A DNA stretch of 64,000 nt, taken from the NCBI GenBank assembly GCA_031363945.1, contig JANLVJ010000055.1, forward strand, positions 1 to 64,000, given 5' to 3'. The notes below the pieces were generated by a model. It saw only the letters and a list, made by a program, of their open reading frames with translations, had not been told where the DNA came from and did not search any database. Positions 35,936 through 45,121 of this stretch are shown in pieces. The DNA is from JANLVJ01 sp031363945 (lineage in GTDB: Bacteria; Bacteroidota; Bacteroidia; Sphingobacteriales; Sphingobacteriaceae). The position numbers and the translations under genes were made by a program. How positions within the stretch are numbered: the stretch's first letter is position 1; each line of letters starts with the position of its first letter.

Positions 35936-37396
35936 ATGAAAAAACGATTTTCCTTCGTCTGGATCTTCACCAGCATCCTTCTATTATCCAGTGCCGTTCA
36001 TGCGCAAAAAGCACAGGAATATGCTACTAAGAATAAGACTGTTCAGGTCTTTATTACCGAGCAGGGTTCAGATAGCAGGCTTAAAGATGCTGGTTCAGTT
36101 ACATTTTCAGCTAGCCCACAACCAGGAGAAACAGATTTTTCTGTATTCGTTGACATTAACAAAAAATTTCAAACTATGCTGGGAGTAGGAGGTGCATTGA
36201 CAGATGCATCTGCTGAAACTTTTTACAAACTCCCTGAAGCTACCCGGAATGAATTTCTGACAGCCTATTTTGATAAAAATAAAGGTATCGGCTATACCCT
36301 TGGCAGAACCAATATCCAGAGCTGTGATTTCTCAACTGACAGTTATAGCTATATAAAAGAAGGTGATGCTGCTTTAAAAACTTTTGACATTAGTCATGAT
36401 GAAAAATATAGGATTCCCTTTATTAAGGCCGTCACTGCTGCTGCTGGAGGTAAGCTTATGCTGTTTGCTTCACCATGGAGCCCACCAGCATTCATGAAAG
36501 ACAATAATAATGTATTACATGGAGGTAAACTACTGGCCAAATACGACCAAAGCTGGGCTAATTTCTTTGTTAAATTTATCAAGGCCTACCAGGCCAGTGG
36601 TATTCCAGTTTGGGGCCTGACTGTACAAAACGAACCGATGGCTACACAATCATGGGAATCTTGTAAGTTTACAGCTACTGAAGAAAGAGATTTTGTCAAA
36701 AACTTTCTCGGCCCAACACTGAAAAAAAATGGTCTTGCCGATAAGAAACTGATAGTATGGGATCATAACCGTGATCTGCTCTATCAATATGCAAGTACGA
36801 TTCTTGAAGATCCTGAAGCAGCAAAGTATGTATGGGGAATAGGTTTTCATTGGTATGAAACCTGGACTAAGGCCGGCCCTCAGTTCACTAATACAAGGTT
36901 AACCCATGAGGCTTTTCCTGATAAAAATCTGATTTTTACAGAGGGTTGTAATGAAAGATATGATGCTGCAAAAGTCGGTGACTGGACTCTGGGTGAGCGT
37001 TACGGTGAATCGATGATCAATGACTTTAATGCTGGTACTGTTGCCTGGACAGACTGGAATATCTTGCTTGATGAAAAGGGCGGTCCTAATCATGTTGGTA
37101 ATTTCTGTTTTGCTCCGATACATGCTGATACCAAAACAGGTCTTCTAACCTATACCAACTCATATTATTATATAGGTCATTTTTCTAAATTCATTAAGGT
37201 AGGAGCCAGGCGTATAGCAAGTTCTGCTAGCCGCGATAAATTACTCACAACAGCCTATCAGAATCCTGATGGCTCACTTGCTGTAGTTGTTATGAATAAA
37301 ACGGATGAAAAAATTGATTATTCGCTTTGGATTAAAGGTCAGGCTGCGCATATCTCAAGTAATCCTCATTCAATAGAAACACTGTTGGTGAATTGA
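35936..37396 (+). CDS. GH30 glycoside hydrolase (glucosylceramidase/endo-beta-1,6-glucanase-like), secreted
   Basis: A 486-residue enzyme with a signal peptide ending near AVHAQ (residue 23). The barrel has MLGVGGALTDASAETFYKL, RTNIQSCDFSTDSYSY, LFASPWSPPAFMKDN, VQNEPMATQSWESC with acid/base Glu233, and LIFTEGCNER with nucleophile Glu336. A C-terminal beta domain (LAVVVMNKTDE) is present. GH30 enzymes cleave beta-1,6-glucan, glucosylceramide or beta-xylan-type bonds; the subfamily is not resolved here, and it lies near xylose-use genes. It appears monocistronic and is followed by a GC-rich hairpin. Confidence 0.92.
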   Translation: MKKRFSFVWIFTSILLLSSAVHAQKAQEYATKNKTVQVFITEQGSDSRLKDAGSVTFSASPQPGETDFSVFVDINKKFQTMLGVGGALTDASAETFYKLPEATRNEFLTAYFDKNKGIGYTLGRTNIQSCDFSTDSYSYIKEGDAALKTFDISHDEKYRIPFIKAVTAAAGGKLMLFASPWSPPAFMKDNNNVLHGGKLLAKYDQSWANFFVKFIKAYQASGIPVWGLTVQNEPMATQSWESCKFTATEERDFVKNFLGPTLKKNGLADKKLIVWDHNRDLLYQYASTILEDPEAAKYVWGIGFHWYETWTKAGPQFTNTRLTHEAFPDKNLIFTEGCNERYDAAKVGDWTLGERYGESMINDFNAGTVAWTDWNILLDEKGGPNHVGNFCFAPIHADTKTGLLTYTNSYYYIGHFSKFIKVGARRIASSASRDKLLTTAYQNPDGSLAVVVMNKTDEKIDYSLWIKGQAAHISSNPHSIETLLVN

Positions 37397-37419
37397 ATTT
37401 CACTTGTATAGCTAATTTT

Positions 37420-37450
37420 GCCCGCTCTTAATTAATCATTTTGAGCGGGC
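37420..37450. terminator. GC-rich hairpin between convergent genes
   Basis: GCCCGCTC at 37420-37427 and GAGCGGGC at 37443-37450 form a perfect 8-bp stem with a 15-base loop, 24 bases after the GH30 stop and before the convergent DUF1801 gene. There is no strong T-run, so termination may be inefficient or factor-dependent. Confidence 0.6.
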
Positions 37451-37553
37451 ACTAGCTTTGTTATCTTATTCTCACAGCAGAACATTAAATGCCACAAATT
37501 GCAAAATGGTTTTAAGTTAAACTGACTCACCTAATCAGTTTGAGTCAAACTTG

Positions 37554-38144
37554 TTAGGTTTCTGTCAGGCCTTTTCCATCCAGAATTTTGGGAATACACT
37601 TTTCAATCCATGATTCCCTGTTTGTAGCCTGTTTCGGCTTTGAAAAATAAATTACATAACTTTTTTTGCGACTTGGTGTTAAAGCTTCAAAGGCATCCTT
37701 TAGTGTTGCTGACTCTTTTAGTTTGCGGATAAGTTCTATAGGAAATATGCGTTCCCCAAATTCTTCCAGGTTTACCTTTAACCCCGATTTTTCAATTTCA
37801 ATGGCCTGGTATATGAAGTTTTGTAAAACTGTTCGCATTGCTTCAACTTCTTCCAACGTCTTGAACCTTAATTGCCGCCCAACCCTTGTATTTTCACCAG
37901 TCTTTACTAAAATACTATCTGGGTCTTTAAGCAGTATACCTTTCATAAAAAGAATAGCACAGCACGCTTTAAATGGCTGAATCACCACTATGTTGCCTGT
38001 CCCAAACATATAACAGGGTTTACCCCATTTTAATTCTTCCTCTAGCCCGCAATCAAGCAGTAATATTCTTAGTTTTCTAAGTATATCCTGCCATGCTTTT
38101 GCTTCAGCGATAAATAAATCAACCTGAGAATTCATTTTACTCAT
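37554..38144 (-). CDS. DUF1801/YdeI-type protein with C-terminal OmdA domain
   Basis: A 196-residue cytoplasmic protein. The N-terminal half has LDCGLEEELKWGKPCYMFG and CAILFMKGILLKDP, typical of DUF1801 (YdgA/YdeI fold). The C-terminal half LKDAFEALTPSRKKSYVIYFSKPKQ resembles the bacteriocin-protection (OmdA) domain with its K-x-Y-x-x-x-x-x-A/P-K-x-x-x-T-R motif. Members are often annotated as YdeI/OmpD-associated; molecular function is unknown. A start at MNSQVDLF (38135) is possible. Confidence 0.82.
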   Translation of the reverse strand: MSKMNSQVDLFIAEAKAWQDILRKLRILLLDCGLEEELKWGKPCYMFGTGNIVVIQPFKACCAILFMKGILLKDPDSILVKTGENTRVGRQLRFKTLEEVEAMRTVLQNFIYQAIEIEKSGLKVNLEEFGERIFPIELIRKLKESATLKDAFEALTPSRKKSYVIYFSKPKQATNRESWIEKCIPKILDGKGLTET

Positions 38145-38378
38145 TTATTGGTTAAATTAAAAGACGTACTTAAAGATTCAAATAAAGAAAGATTCAATTC
38201 ATATCTTTAAATTATTAAAATAATTACCTGGCTCCGAAGGCTATTTGCTGCTCCTAAGTTTCAGCCACCCCCAAGGCCAGATCATTCTCTCGGCAGGTAT
38301 TCACTCGATGCAAATTTGCCGGTCGGGTGTGCAGCTTTTTATGATTAAAGAAACCTCTCTTGATTTTAGCATTTAATA

Positions 38379-38516
38379 AAAACTATTGCTGACCAGGTGA
38401 ATCCCAAAGTAGCCGAATGGGAAGAATTAATGGAAATATACCAAGATGTTGAAAGCAATACGACGAGACAGAAATGGGTAATCATGGATCAGGTTTTTTC
38501 TTTATCAGGTAATTGA
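38379..38516 (+). pseudogene. Remnant of an L-rhamnose-mutarotase-like gene
   Basis: The piece KTIADQVNPKVAEWEELMEI, then YQDVESNTTRQKWVIMDQVF, matches the C-terminal end of RhaM/FucU-like sugar mutarotases (P-x-x-x-E-W-E-x-L-M then G-x-K-W-V-x-M-x-x-I-F). An in-frame fragment upstream (LFMIKETSLDF) probably belongs to the same gene in another frame. It lies immediately before a fragment of a Zn-dependent sugar/alcohol dehydrogenase, so the pair looks like a lost deoxysugar pathway. Confidence 0.6.
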
Positions 38517-38531
38517 CGTTTCGCGTAATTT

Positions 38532-38906
38532 ATGCATAGCTCTCAGTATTTACTGGTATCATCGAATTCCCTGCTTCATTCCCAGAGCCTGAATAGTGAG
38601 GAACTTGCCTTGGTTGAACTCCTTGCCCTTGGAGCTCATGGCATCAGCAAAGCAAATATTAAACAGGGCGACTATATGCCTGTCATAGGAGCAGAGCCAA
38701 TTGGGCTGGGTATAATGGAATTTGCCAGAATAGCAGGCGCAAAAGTAATAGCTCTTGATGTACACGAATCAAGGCTGAAGTTTTGCAAAGACATTCTAAA
38801 AGTTCACAATACTATTGATAAAAATTCAACGGATATCGCGACAGAAACCGGGGTCATTAACGCGATGATTTCACTGGTGTCTGTTCCTGGATTAGTTTCA
38901 GATTAA
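38532..38906 (+). pseudogene. Fragment of a zinc-type alcohol/sugar dehydrogenase
   Basis: A 124-codon piece beginning near LNSEELALVELLALGAHGI, then VIGAEPIGLGIMEFARIAGA and VIALDVHESRLKFCKDIL. It matches the middle of medium-chain dehydrogenases, where G-x-G-x-x-G of the NAD site is degenerate here (GAEPIG). The N-terminal zinc-binding region and the C-terminal half are missing, so the product cannot be an active enzyme. It follows the mutarotase-like remnant by 16 bases. Confidence 0.75.
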
Positions 38907-38962
38907 ATTTAATCGTTATAATTGATCAGATCAGAACTTACTAACTAGCCATCAAAAATTCT

Positions 38963-40000
38963 TCAGTTGTTCTCCTTATTCCTATTCGTAGACGACCGGA
39001 TTATGAGATTGGGCTTGATGCTGATAACTTTCTGTTTTACGTCTACAGCTTCACTTTTTAGCTCCTCAAAATAAAGGTTTGCAATCGTTTTTCCCATGAA
39101 AAAACTAAACTGGTCAATGGTAGTAATTGAGGGGCTGGTGATTTCAGTAAATGCTTCGTTTGAATAGCCGCATACGCCTAATTCTTCCGGCACTTTAATT
39201 CCAAGATCAACAGCAACCTCGAGCACACCCAGTGCTGAAAAATCAGAAGTTGAGGCAAATACAGCATCAGGAGGGTGGGGTAGACTCAGCAGTTTCCGGG
39301 TTGCTTTTGCTCCCAGTTCTTTCGTCCAGGCATTCTTAATAATCAGCTCATTATTAACAGACAGGTTATATTTTTCTAAGGCTGACAGATAGCCTGCTTT
39401 GCGCTGTTTGAAGATACTGAGATTTTGTGGGCCTTCAAGCAAGGCAATGCGGGTATAGCCCTGTTCAATCAGGTGTGAGACTGCTTCCATAGAAGCCAGT
39501 TCATTATCATTTATAACTTTTAATGTTTCAAGCTCATCCACTACCCGGTCAAACTGTATCAGCTGTATACCGTGATCTATGACATTTTGAAGATGGGTAA
39601 AATCAGTGCTATCAGCTGAAATTGAGATACAGATGCAGTCAACCTGCTGGTTTAATAGGGTATTGACACATTTAATTTCTTTCTCATGTGACTCATTAGA
39701 TTGGCAGATGATCAGATTATAATCCTTTTCATAGGTAGCCTCTTCAATACCTGCGATGATATTTGAGAAAAAATTCTGATTGATGCGTGGCACGATAATA
39801 CCAATTGTTTTAGACTGCCCCCTTCTAAGGTTTGAGGCAAGGGTATTTCGTTTATAGTTTAATTCAGCCGCAGTTTTAACGATTAATTGCTTTGTCTTTG
39901 CATTTACGAAACTACTATTGTTCAGCGCTCTCGATACACAGGATGCTGTAAGGTTCAGCTTTTCAGCTATATCATATATGGTAGTTCGTTTCTTCTTCAT
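38963..40000 (-). CDS. LacI family transcriptional regulator, likely xylose-responsive (XylR-like)
   Basis: A 345-residue regulator: an N-terminal LacI helix-turn-helix (TTIYDIAEKLNLTASCVSRALNN), the hinge helix around NTLASNLRRGQSKTIGIIVPRINQNFF, and a periplasmic-binding-protein-like ligand domain. It is divergent from xylB-xylA, and a perfect palindrome lies between them, so it most likely represses, or activates, the xylose genes with a pentose or its phosphate as the signal. The palindrome also occurs upstream of the tandem-repeat gene at 45382. The length is normal. The ligand is inferred from its neighbours. Confidence 0.9.
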   Translation of the reverse strand: MKKKRTTIYDIAEKLNLTASCVSRALNNSSFVNAKTKQLIVKTAAELNYKRNTLASNLRRGQSKTIGIIVPRINQNFFSNIIAGIEEATYEKDYNLIICQSNESHEKEIKCVNTLLNQQVDCICISISADSTDFTHLQNVIDHGIQLIQFDRVVDELETLKVINDNELASMEAVSHLIEQGYTRIALLEGPQNLSIFKQRKAGYLSALEKYNLSVNNELIIKNAWTKELGAKATRKLLSLPHPPDAVFASTSDFSALGVLEVAVDLGIKVPEELGVCGYSNEAFTEITSPSITTIDQFSFFMGKTIANLYFEELKSEAVDVKQKVISIKPNLIIRSSTNRNKENN

Positions 40001-40027
40001 GTAATACTTAACTAATTCTTAAATCTT

Positions 40028-40043
40028 ATGCAATCGATTGCAT
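40028..40043. promoter_or_regulatory. LacI-type operator in the xylB promoter (16-bp palindrome)
   Basis: ATGCAATCGATTGCAT is a perfect palindrome with the central CG typical of LacI-family operators. Its TTG at 40038-40040, followed by 18 bases and TACTTTCG at 40059-40066, makes a near-consensus Bacteroidetes promoter for xylB. A bound regulator would therefore cover the -33 element. It is also 28 bases from the regulator's own start, so autoregulation is plausible. Confidence 0.85.
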
Positions 40044-40122
40044 GTTTAAAATTTAGATTACTTTCGTTCATTATCCTTACCAATTATAACCAAAAAGGAG
40101 AATAACCACTAATCTGCGTTAA

Positions 40123-41607
40123 ATGCTTTTATTAGGAATAGATCTTGGCACTTCTTCTGTTAAAGTAAGTGTAATTGATTCTGAAACAACCAGAATTCTT
40201 GCTTCTGCACAGTTTCCTGAAACTGAAGCTCCAATCATCGCATTATATCCAGGCTGGGCTGAACAATCACCTGAACTATGGTGGCAATATGTACAGTCAG
40301 CGATCTTAAAATGCCATAAAACCAATCTTTATAATCCACTTGATATTTCATCTATTGGTATTGCTTATCAGATGCATGGCCTGGTCATGGTTGATAAAAA
40401 CCAACAGGTTCTTAGAAACAGTATCATCTGGTGCGATAGCCGTGCTGTCGATATCGGAGCTAAGGCATTTGAAGCAATAGGTGAAGAAAAATGCCTTTCA
40501 ACCCTGTTAAATTCTCCAGGTAATTTTACGGCTTCAAAACTTGCCTGGGTAAAAGAGAATGAACCTGAGATTTTTGAGCAATGTGCCTGTATCATGCTTC
40601 CTGGAGATTTCATAGCCATGAAATTGACGGGTACAATTACAACCAGCATTTCAGCTCTGTCTGAAGGTATGTTTTTTGATTTTCAACATAACCGCCTGTC
40701 TGAAGAAGTGATGGCTTATTTTGATTTCAGCCCTGACTTATTTCCTCCGATACAACCTGTATTTTCAATTCATGGAACTGTCTTAAATTCAGTAGCTTAC
40801 AACCTAAGTCTTTCAAAGCAAGTACCTGTTACTTATAAAGCGGGTGACCAGCCCAATAATGCTTTATCATTAAATGTTTTACAGCCTGGTGAAGTTGCTG
40901 CCACTGCAGGTACTTCTGGTGTGATTTATGGGGTAAGTGATGTATTAAAATATGACAAGCAGTCGAGAGTAAATACGTTTGCGCACGTAAATTACAGTGA
41001 CAAGGAGAAAAGACTGGGTATGTTACTCTGTATTAATGGTACAGGAAGTATGTACAGATGGGCAAAAAATAACTTTAATGCAGGTCTCTCTTATCAGCAA
41101 ATGAATGCAGTTGCAAAGCTTGCTCCACTGGGAAGTAATAATTTGAGGGTTTTACCTTTCGGCAATGGGGCAGAACGTATGCTAAATAATAGATTGCCAG
41201 GGGTTCATTTTCACAACATTGACCTTAATTTACATACTAAAGAACATCTGTTCAGAGCTGTACAGGAGGGTATCACTTTCAGTTTCAGGTATGGTCTTGA
41301 CATTATGCGCGAAAATGGGGTGAACCCAACGGTGATCAGGGCAGGCAAGAGTAATCTGTTTCTGAGTGAATTATTTACAGAATCATTTGTCGAGGCAACA
41401 GGAGTAACTGTTGAGCTATATGATAATGATGGCAGTGTAGGAGCTGCTATTGGTGCTGGTTTAGGGGCAGGTACATATAAATCAGCATCCGAAGCATTTA
41501 TGAATGTGCATGCATTAACTCAGGTTCATCCGTCAGGGTCCAATATTACTGAAGAAATTTATCAGGATTGGAAATATTTACTTAACAGGCAATTAGGAAA
41601 TAGTTAA
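40123..41607 (+). CDS. xylB: Xylulokinase
   Basis: A 494-residue FGGY-family kinase that phosphorylates D-xylulose to xylulose 5-phosphate in the cytoplasm. The ATP-binding phosphate-1 motif is LGIDLGTSSVKVSV. WAEQSPELWW, IGIAYQMHGLVMVD and IIWCDSRAVDIG follow, then AGDQPNNALSLNVL with the catalytic Asp, and GEVAATAGTSGVIYGV. VGAAIGAGLGAG near the end is the C-terminal nucleotide site. xylA starts 20 bases downstream. The order regulator-xylB-xylA, with an operator, is a standard Bacteroidota xylose operon. Confidence 0.95.
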   Translation: MLLLGIDLGTSSVKVSVIDSETTRILASAQFPETEAPIIALYPGWAEQSPELWWQYVQSAILKCHKTNLYNPLDISSIGIAYQMHGLVMVDKNQQVLRNSIIWCDSRAVDIGAKAFEAIGEEKCLSTLLNSPGNFTASKLAWVKENEPEIFEQCACIMLPGDFIAMKLTGTITTSISALSEGMFFDFQHNRLSEEVMAYFDFSPDLFPPIQPVFSIHGTVLNSVAYNLSLSKQVPVTYKAGDQPNNALSLNVLQPGEVAATAGTSGVIYGVSDVLKYDKQSRVNTFAHVNYSDKEKRLGMLLCINGTGSMYRWAKNNFNAGLSYQQMNAVAKLAPLGSNNLRVLPFGNGAERMLNNRLPGVHFHNIDLNLHTKEHLFRAVQEGITFSFRYGLDIMRENGVNPTVIRAGKSNLFLSELFTESFVEATGVTVELYDNDGSVGAAIGAGLGAGTYKSASEAFMNVHALTQVHPSGSNITEEIYQDWKYLLNRQLGNS

Positions 41608-41627
41608 ATTTTAAAAACAAGTTTAAA

Positions 41628-42959
41628 ATGAGCAATATTATTACCGGTAACAAAGAGTTCTTCAAAAACATAGGTGAAATTAAATTTGAAGGAATACATT
41701 CAGATAACCCCCTTTCATTTAAATGGTACGATGAAAGTAAGGTAGTTGCTGGTAAAACGATGAAAGAATACCTTCGATTTGCCTGTGCCTACTGGCATTC
41801 TTTCGTTGGTAACGGCGCTGATCCGTTTGGTGAACCAACACATCTTTTTGAATGGAATGGAAAAGCAGATGCTGTCGAACGTGCTAAAGATAAAATGGAT
41901 GCAGCTTTTGAATTCATAACCAAAATGGGCATGAAATTCTATTGCTTTCATGATGTTGATGTGGTCGATTTTGGTAATAATATTATTGAAAATGAACGCC
42001 GCCTTCAAGCTTTAGTAGATTATGCCAAGCAAAAGCAACTGGCAAGTGGGGTGAAATTGCTTTGGGGCACAGCTAACCTCTTTAGTAATCGCAGGTATAT
42101 GAATGGTGCTTCTACAAATCCTGATTTTCATGTATTAAGTCATGCAGGAGCACAGGTTAAAGCCGCAATTGATGCGACAATTTCCTTGGGTGGTCAGAAT
42201 TATGTGTTTTGGGGTGGAAGAGAAGGTTATATGACCTTGCTCAATACTGATATGTTGCGTGAGCAGGAACATCTGGCTACGTTTTTACATGCGTCTAAAG
42301 ATTATGCCAGAAAACAGGGCTTTACCGGCAATTTCTTTATAGAGCCTAAACCTTGTGAACCAACCAAACATCAGTATGATTATGATGCGTCTACTGTTAT
42401 TGGTTTTTTACAAAAATATGATTTGACAGATGATTTTAAATTAAATCTTGAAGTCAATCATGCCACACTTGCAGGCCATACATTTCAGCATGAATTACAG
42501 GTTGCTGCCGATGCTGGTTTACTTGGCTCGATTGATGCAAACCGGGGCGATGAACAAAACGGATGGGATACTGATCAGTTTCCAAATGATATTAACGAAG
42601 TTACCCAGTCAATGCTGATCATTTTAGAAGCTGGTGGTCTTGCTGGTGGAGGAATAAATTTTGATGCTAAAATCAGACGTAATTCTACTGATTCGGCTGA
42701 TTTGTTTTATGCTCATATTGGAGGAATGGATATTTTTGCCCGTGCCCTGATCGCAGCTGATAATATTCTGACTAAATCAGACTATAAGAAAATAAGAATG
42801 GACCGCTATGCGTCTTTTGATACAGGAAAGGGAAAAGAGTTTGAAGATAAAAAACTGACTCTCGAAGATTTGAGAAACTATGCAATCGAAAATGGTGAAC
42901 CACATATGCTTAGTGGTAAGCAGGAATACCTTGAAAATAGTGTAAACCGCTATATCTAG
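41628..42959 (+). CDS. xylA: Xylose isomerase
   Basis: A 443-residue TIM-barrel enzyme that converts D-xylose to D-xylulose, supplying XylB. The catalytic His is in FYCFHDVDVVDFG, metal ligands follow in FIEPKPCEPTKHQYD and LNLEVNHATLAGHTFQHEL, and the GGINFDAKIRRNST block with further ligands closes the site. The length matches class II xylose isomerases. It is the second gene of the xylBA operon. Confidence 0.97.
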   Translation: MSNIITGNKEFFKNIGEIKFEGIHSDNPLSFKWYDESKVVAGKTMKEYLRFACAYWHSFVGNGADPFGEPTHLFEWNGKADAVERAKDKMDAAFEFITKMGMKFYCFHDVDVVDFGNNIIENERRLQALVDYAKQKQLASGVKLLWGTANLFSNRRYMNGASTNPDFHVLSHAGAQVKAAIDATISLGGQNYVFWGGREGYMTLLNTDMLREQEHLATFLHASKDYARKQGFTGNFFIEPKPCEPTKHQYDYDASTVIGFLQKYDLTDDFKLNLEVNHATLAGHTFQHELQVAADAGLLGSIDANRGDEQNGWDTDQFPNDINEVTQSMLIILEAGGLAGGGINFDAKIRRNSTDSADLFYAHIGGMDIFARALIAADNILTKSDYKKIRMDRYASFDTGKGKEFEDKKLTLEDLRNYAIENGEPHMLSGKQEYLENSVNRYI

Positions 42960-42986
42960 GTAATAATAAGGTTGGTCATTTTATTT

Positions 42987-43301
42987 ATGCTATTACATAT
43001 TGTTTCCTGTTTGATTCGAAATTTTGCCAGTGTCAGGCTTCCTGAATTGGTTTTAGATAATAGGGTGCTGCAGCGCGATAAATACCTAAATTTCTGGAGG
43101 TGGGCTAAAGTCGCTGAGAAATTAACGATCAGCAACCAGCAGCATAAGTTGCTGCTGGTTGCTTATTCAACTGGTTTTTGGAAAGCTGTTTTACCTCCCA
43201 TGCCAGCTGGCGGTTTATATACGATGGATATTATGGCTACAAATCACATTTTCATTCATGATTATCCTGATTGGCGATATATGGTTTTACAAATCACCTG
43301 A
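42987..43301 (+). pseudogene. Sialate O-acetylesterase remnant (N-terminal fragment)
   Basis: A short piece reads SVRLPELVLDNRVLQRDKYL, FWRWAKVAEKLTIS, then TGFWKAVLPPMPAGGLYTMD. This matches the N-terminal domain of sialate/acetylxylan O-acetylesterases (P-x-x-x-x-D-N-M-V-L-Q-R; W-G-x-A; G-x-W-x-x-x-L-P-x-x-x-A-G-G-P-Y). Translation ends before the catalytic GQSNM Ser motif. It directly follows xylA by 27 bases, so an esterase acting on acetylated xylan was probably once the third gene of the operon. A perfect hairpin is embedded in it. Confidence 0.75.
43132..43162. repeat. 13-bp perfect inverted repeat inside the esterase remnant
   Basis: GCAACCAGCAGCA at 43132-43144 and TGCTGCTGGTTGC at 43150-43162 are exact reverse complements separated by TAAGT. 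Lying 170 bases downstream of xylA, the RNA hairpin could stabilise or end the xylBA transcript. No T-run follows. Confidence 0.9.
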
Positions 43302-43576
43302 TCCTAATCGTGGTAGGGGTTTTTTTGTTAATTAATTTCTTAAATTTTTCTTTTTTTCATAAGTTGTAATTCTGCTCTTTGATTTCTTGGGCTCTTAATC
43401 AATGTAAGCGTCGGCATGACTATGCTATAACTGTAAATGTATAGCCGTTCGAAAGCCATTCTACAATCAGTATTCTAGCAAATGATATCATTGCTATTTA
43501 ATACCATCCTTAAAGCTATTTATCTCAAAAATGATTTAATAAAATTTTGTAATATGCAGTCTAGCAATTGTTTCAC

Positions 43577-45121
43577 ATGCCCACCAAAAAAATATATCAT
43601 TTTTTAGCTTCAGTAACATTACTTATTAATGGTTTTGCTGCTCATGGTCAAACTTATAGACCAGCGGTATTTACAGAGCCTGACAGGTTAAAAAAGATTG
43701 AAGCAGATTACCCGCTGATAGACAGGTTATATAAAGAATATGCAGAAACAAACCATTGGCCCGGGATGGTTTATGGTATAGTGGTTGATGGTAAACTGGT
43801 GCATACAGGAAGTTTGGGTTATACCGATATTAAAGCCAGGATACCGGCCGATTCAAAATCAGATTTCCGCATTGCTTCCATGACTAAAAGTCTGACAGCA
43901 ATGGCCATATTAAAATTGCGGGATGAGGGTAAATTAAAACTTGATGATCCTGTTTATGTATATATTCCAGAAATGAAGAGGATTCATTATTTAACAAAAG
44001 ATGCAACTCCGATTACCATCAGGCATTTACTGACACACGCTTCAGGTTACCCTGAAGATAATCCCTGGGGCGACAGACAACTAGCCATTACTGATGAAGA
44101 ACTGGTAGCATTTTTTAAAAAAGGGGTTTCGTTTTCACACAATCCAGGTTTAAGCTTTGAATACAGTAACCTGAATTTTGCCACATTGGGCTATATTATT
44201 AAAAAAGTTTCTGGTAAAACGTACGAAAATTATATAACTGAAAATATTATAAAACCTCTGGGTATGACCCATACCTATTGGGAGTACGATAAAGTACCCA
44301 AAGAAAAGCTGGCACATGGCTATCGCTGGTTAGATAATAAATGGGTAGAGCAACCCTTGTTACATGATGGCGCATATGGAGCAATGGGCGGCCTGATTAC
44401 CACAATTGAAGATTGGGCCAGATATATGGCTATACACCTTGATGCTTGGCCATCACGTGATGATGCCGAGACAAGCCCTGTGAAAAGAAGTTCGATAAGA
44501 GAAATGCAGTATCCATGGGATATAAGCTACGTAGACGTAAATAAGGATACACCTAAGCGTTCACCATGTGCTATCGCAGGGGCTTACGGTTATGGTCTTG
44601 GATGGTTAAAAGATTGTGAAGACCGCATTTATATTTCTCATACCGGCGGTTTGCCTGGTTTCGGTAGCAATTGGAAAATTATGCCAGAATTTGGAATAGG
44701 AGTAGTATGTTTTGCTAACCTGACCTATGCAGGAACCAGTGCTGCAAACAATCATGTTTTAGATAGCCTACTTACTCTAACCGATATCAAACCAAGGCAA
44801 CTACCCCCATCAGCTATTTTGAACCAGCGCAAAAATGAATTGGTTAAAATAATTTCTGACTGGGAGAAGGCTAAAGCGAGCGGCATTTTTGCTTTTAATT
44901 TCTTTATGGATTATTTCCCAGATAAACTAAAAGCTGAAGCTGACAGTGCTTTTACCCTAGTCGGTAAAATCATAAGTATTGGCCAGGTAATACCTGAAAA
45001 TGAGTTAAGGGGTTACTTTATTATGGAAGGAGAAACTGCGAATATTAAAATAAGCTTCACCTTGTCACCAGAAAATTTGCCGTTGATTCAATATTATCAG
45101 TTAGAAGTGGTCAAGAAGTAA
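43577..45121 (+). CDS. Serine hydrolase (beta-lactamase/class C fold), exported
   Basis: A 514-residue enzyme with a signal peptide ending near AAHGQ. The SxxK motif ASMTKS has Ser101, YSN occurs in FEYSNLNFATLGY (the YxN motif), and HTGGLPGF is the third active-site box (HxG). The extra 120-residue C-terminal domain is usual in Bacteroidota esterase/D-Ala-D-Ala-carboxypeptidase-like members. Substrate unknown. A TTG frame start exists at 43568, but ATG 43577 gives the leader. Its 3' end overlaps the convergent tandem-repeat gene by 21 bases. Confidence 0.87.
   Translation: MPTKKIYHFLASVTLLINGFAAHGQTYRPAVFTEPDRLKKIEADYPLIDRLYKEYAETNHWPGMVYGIVVDGKLVHTGSLGYTDIKARIPADSKSDFRIASMTKSLTAMAILKLRDEGKLKLDDPVYVYIPEMKRIHYLTKDATPITIRHLLTHASGYPEDNPWGDRQLAITDEELVAFFKKGVSFSHNPGLSFEYSNLNFATLGYIIKKVSGKTYENYITENIIKPLGMTHTYWEYDKVPKEKLAHGYRWLDNKWVEQPLLHDGAYGAMGGLITTIEDWARYMAIHLDAWPSRDDAETSPVKRSSIREMQYPWDISYVDVNKDTPKRSPCAIAGAYGYGLGWLKDCEDRIYISHTGGLPGFGSNWKIMPEFGIGVVCFANLTYAGTSAANNHVLDSLLTLTDIKPRQLPPSAILNQRKNELVKIISDWEKAKASGIFAFNFFMDYFPDKLKAEADSAFTLVGKIISIGQVIPENELRGYFIMEGETANIKISFTLSPENLPLIQYYQLEVVKK

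Noticed and set aside
43478..43496. Second LacI-type operator (GCAAATGATATCATTGC)
   Set aside because: The palindrome has a different core and is imperfect, so it is not the same site as the xylB operator.
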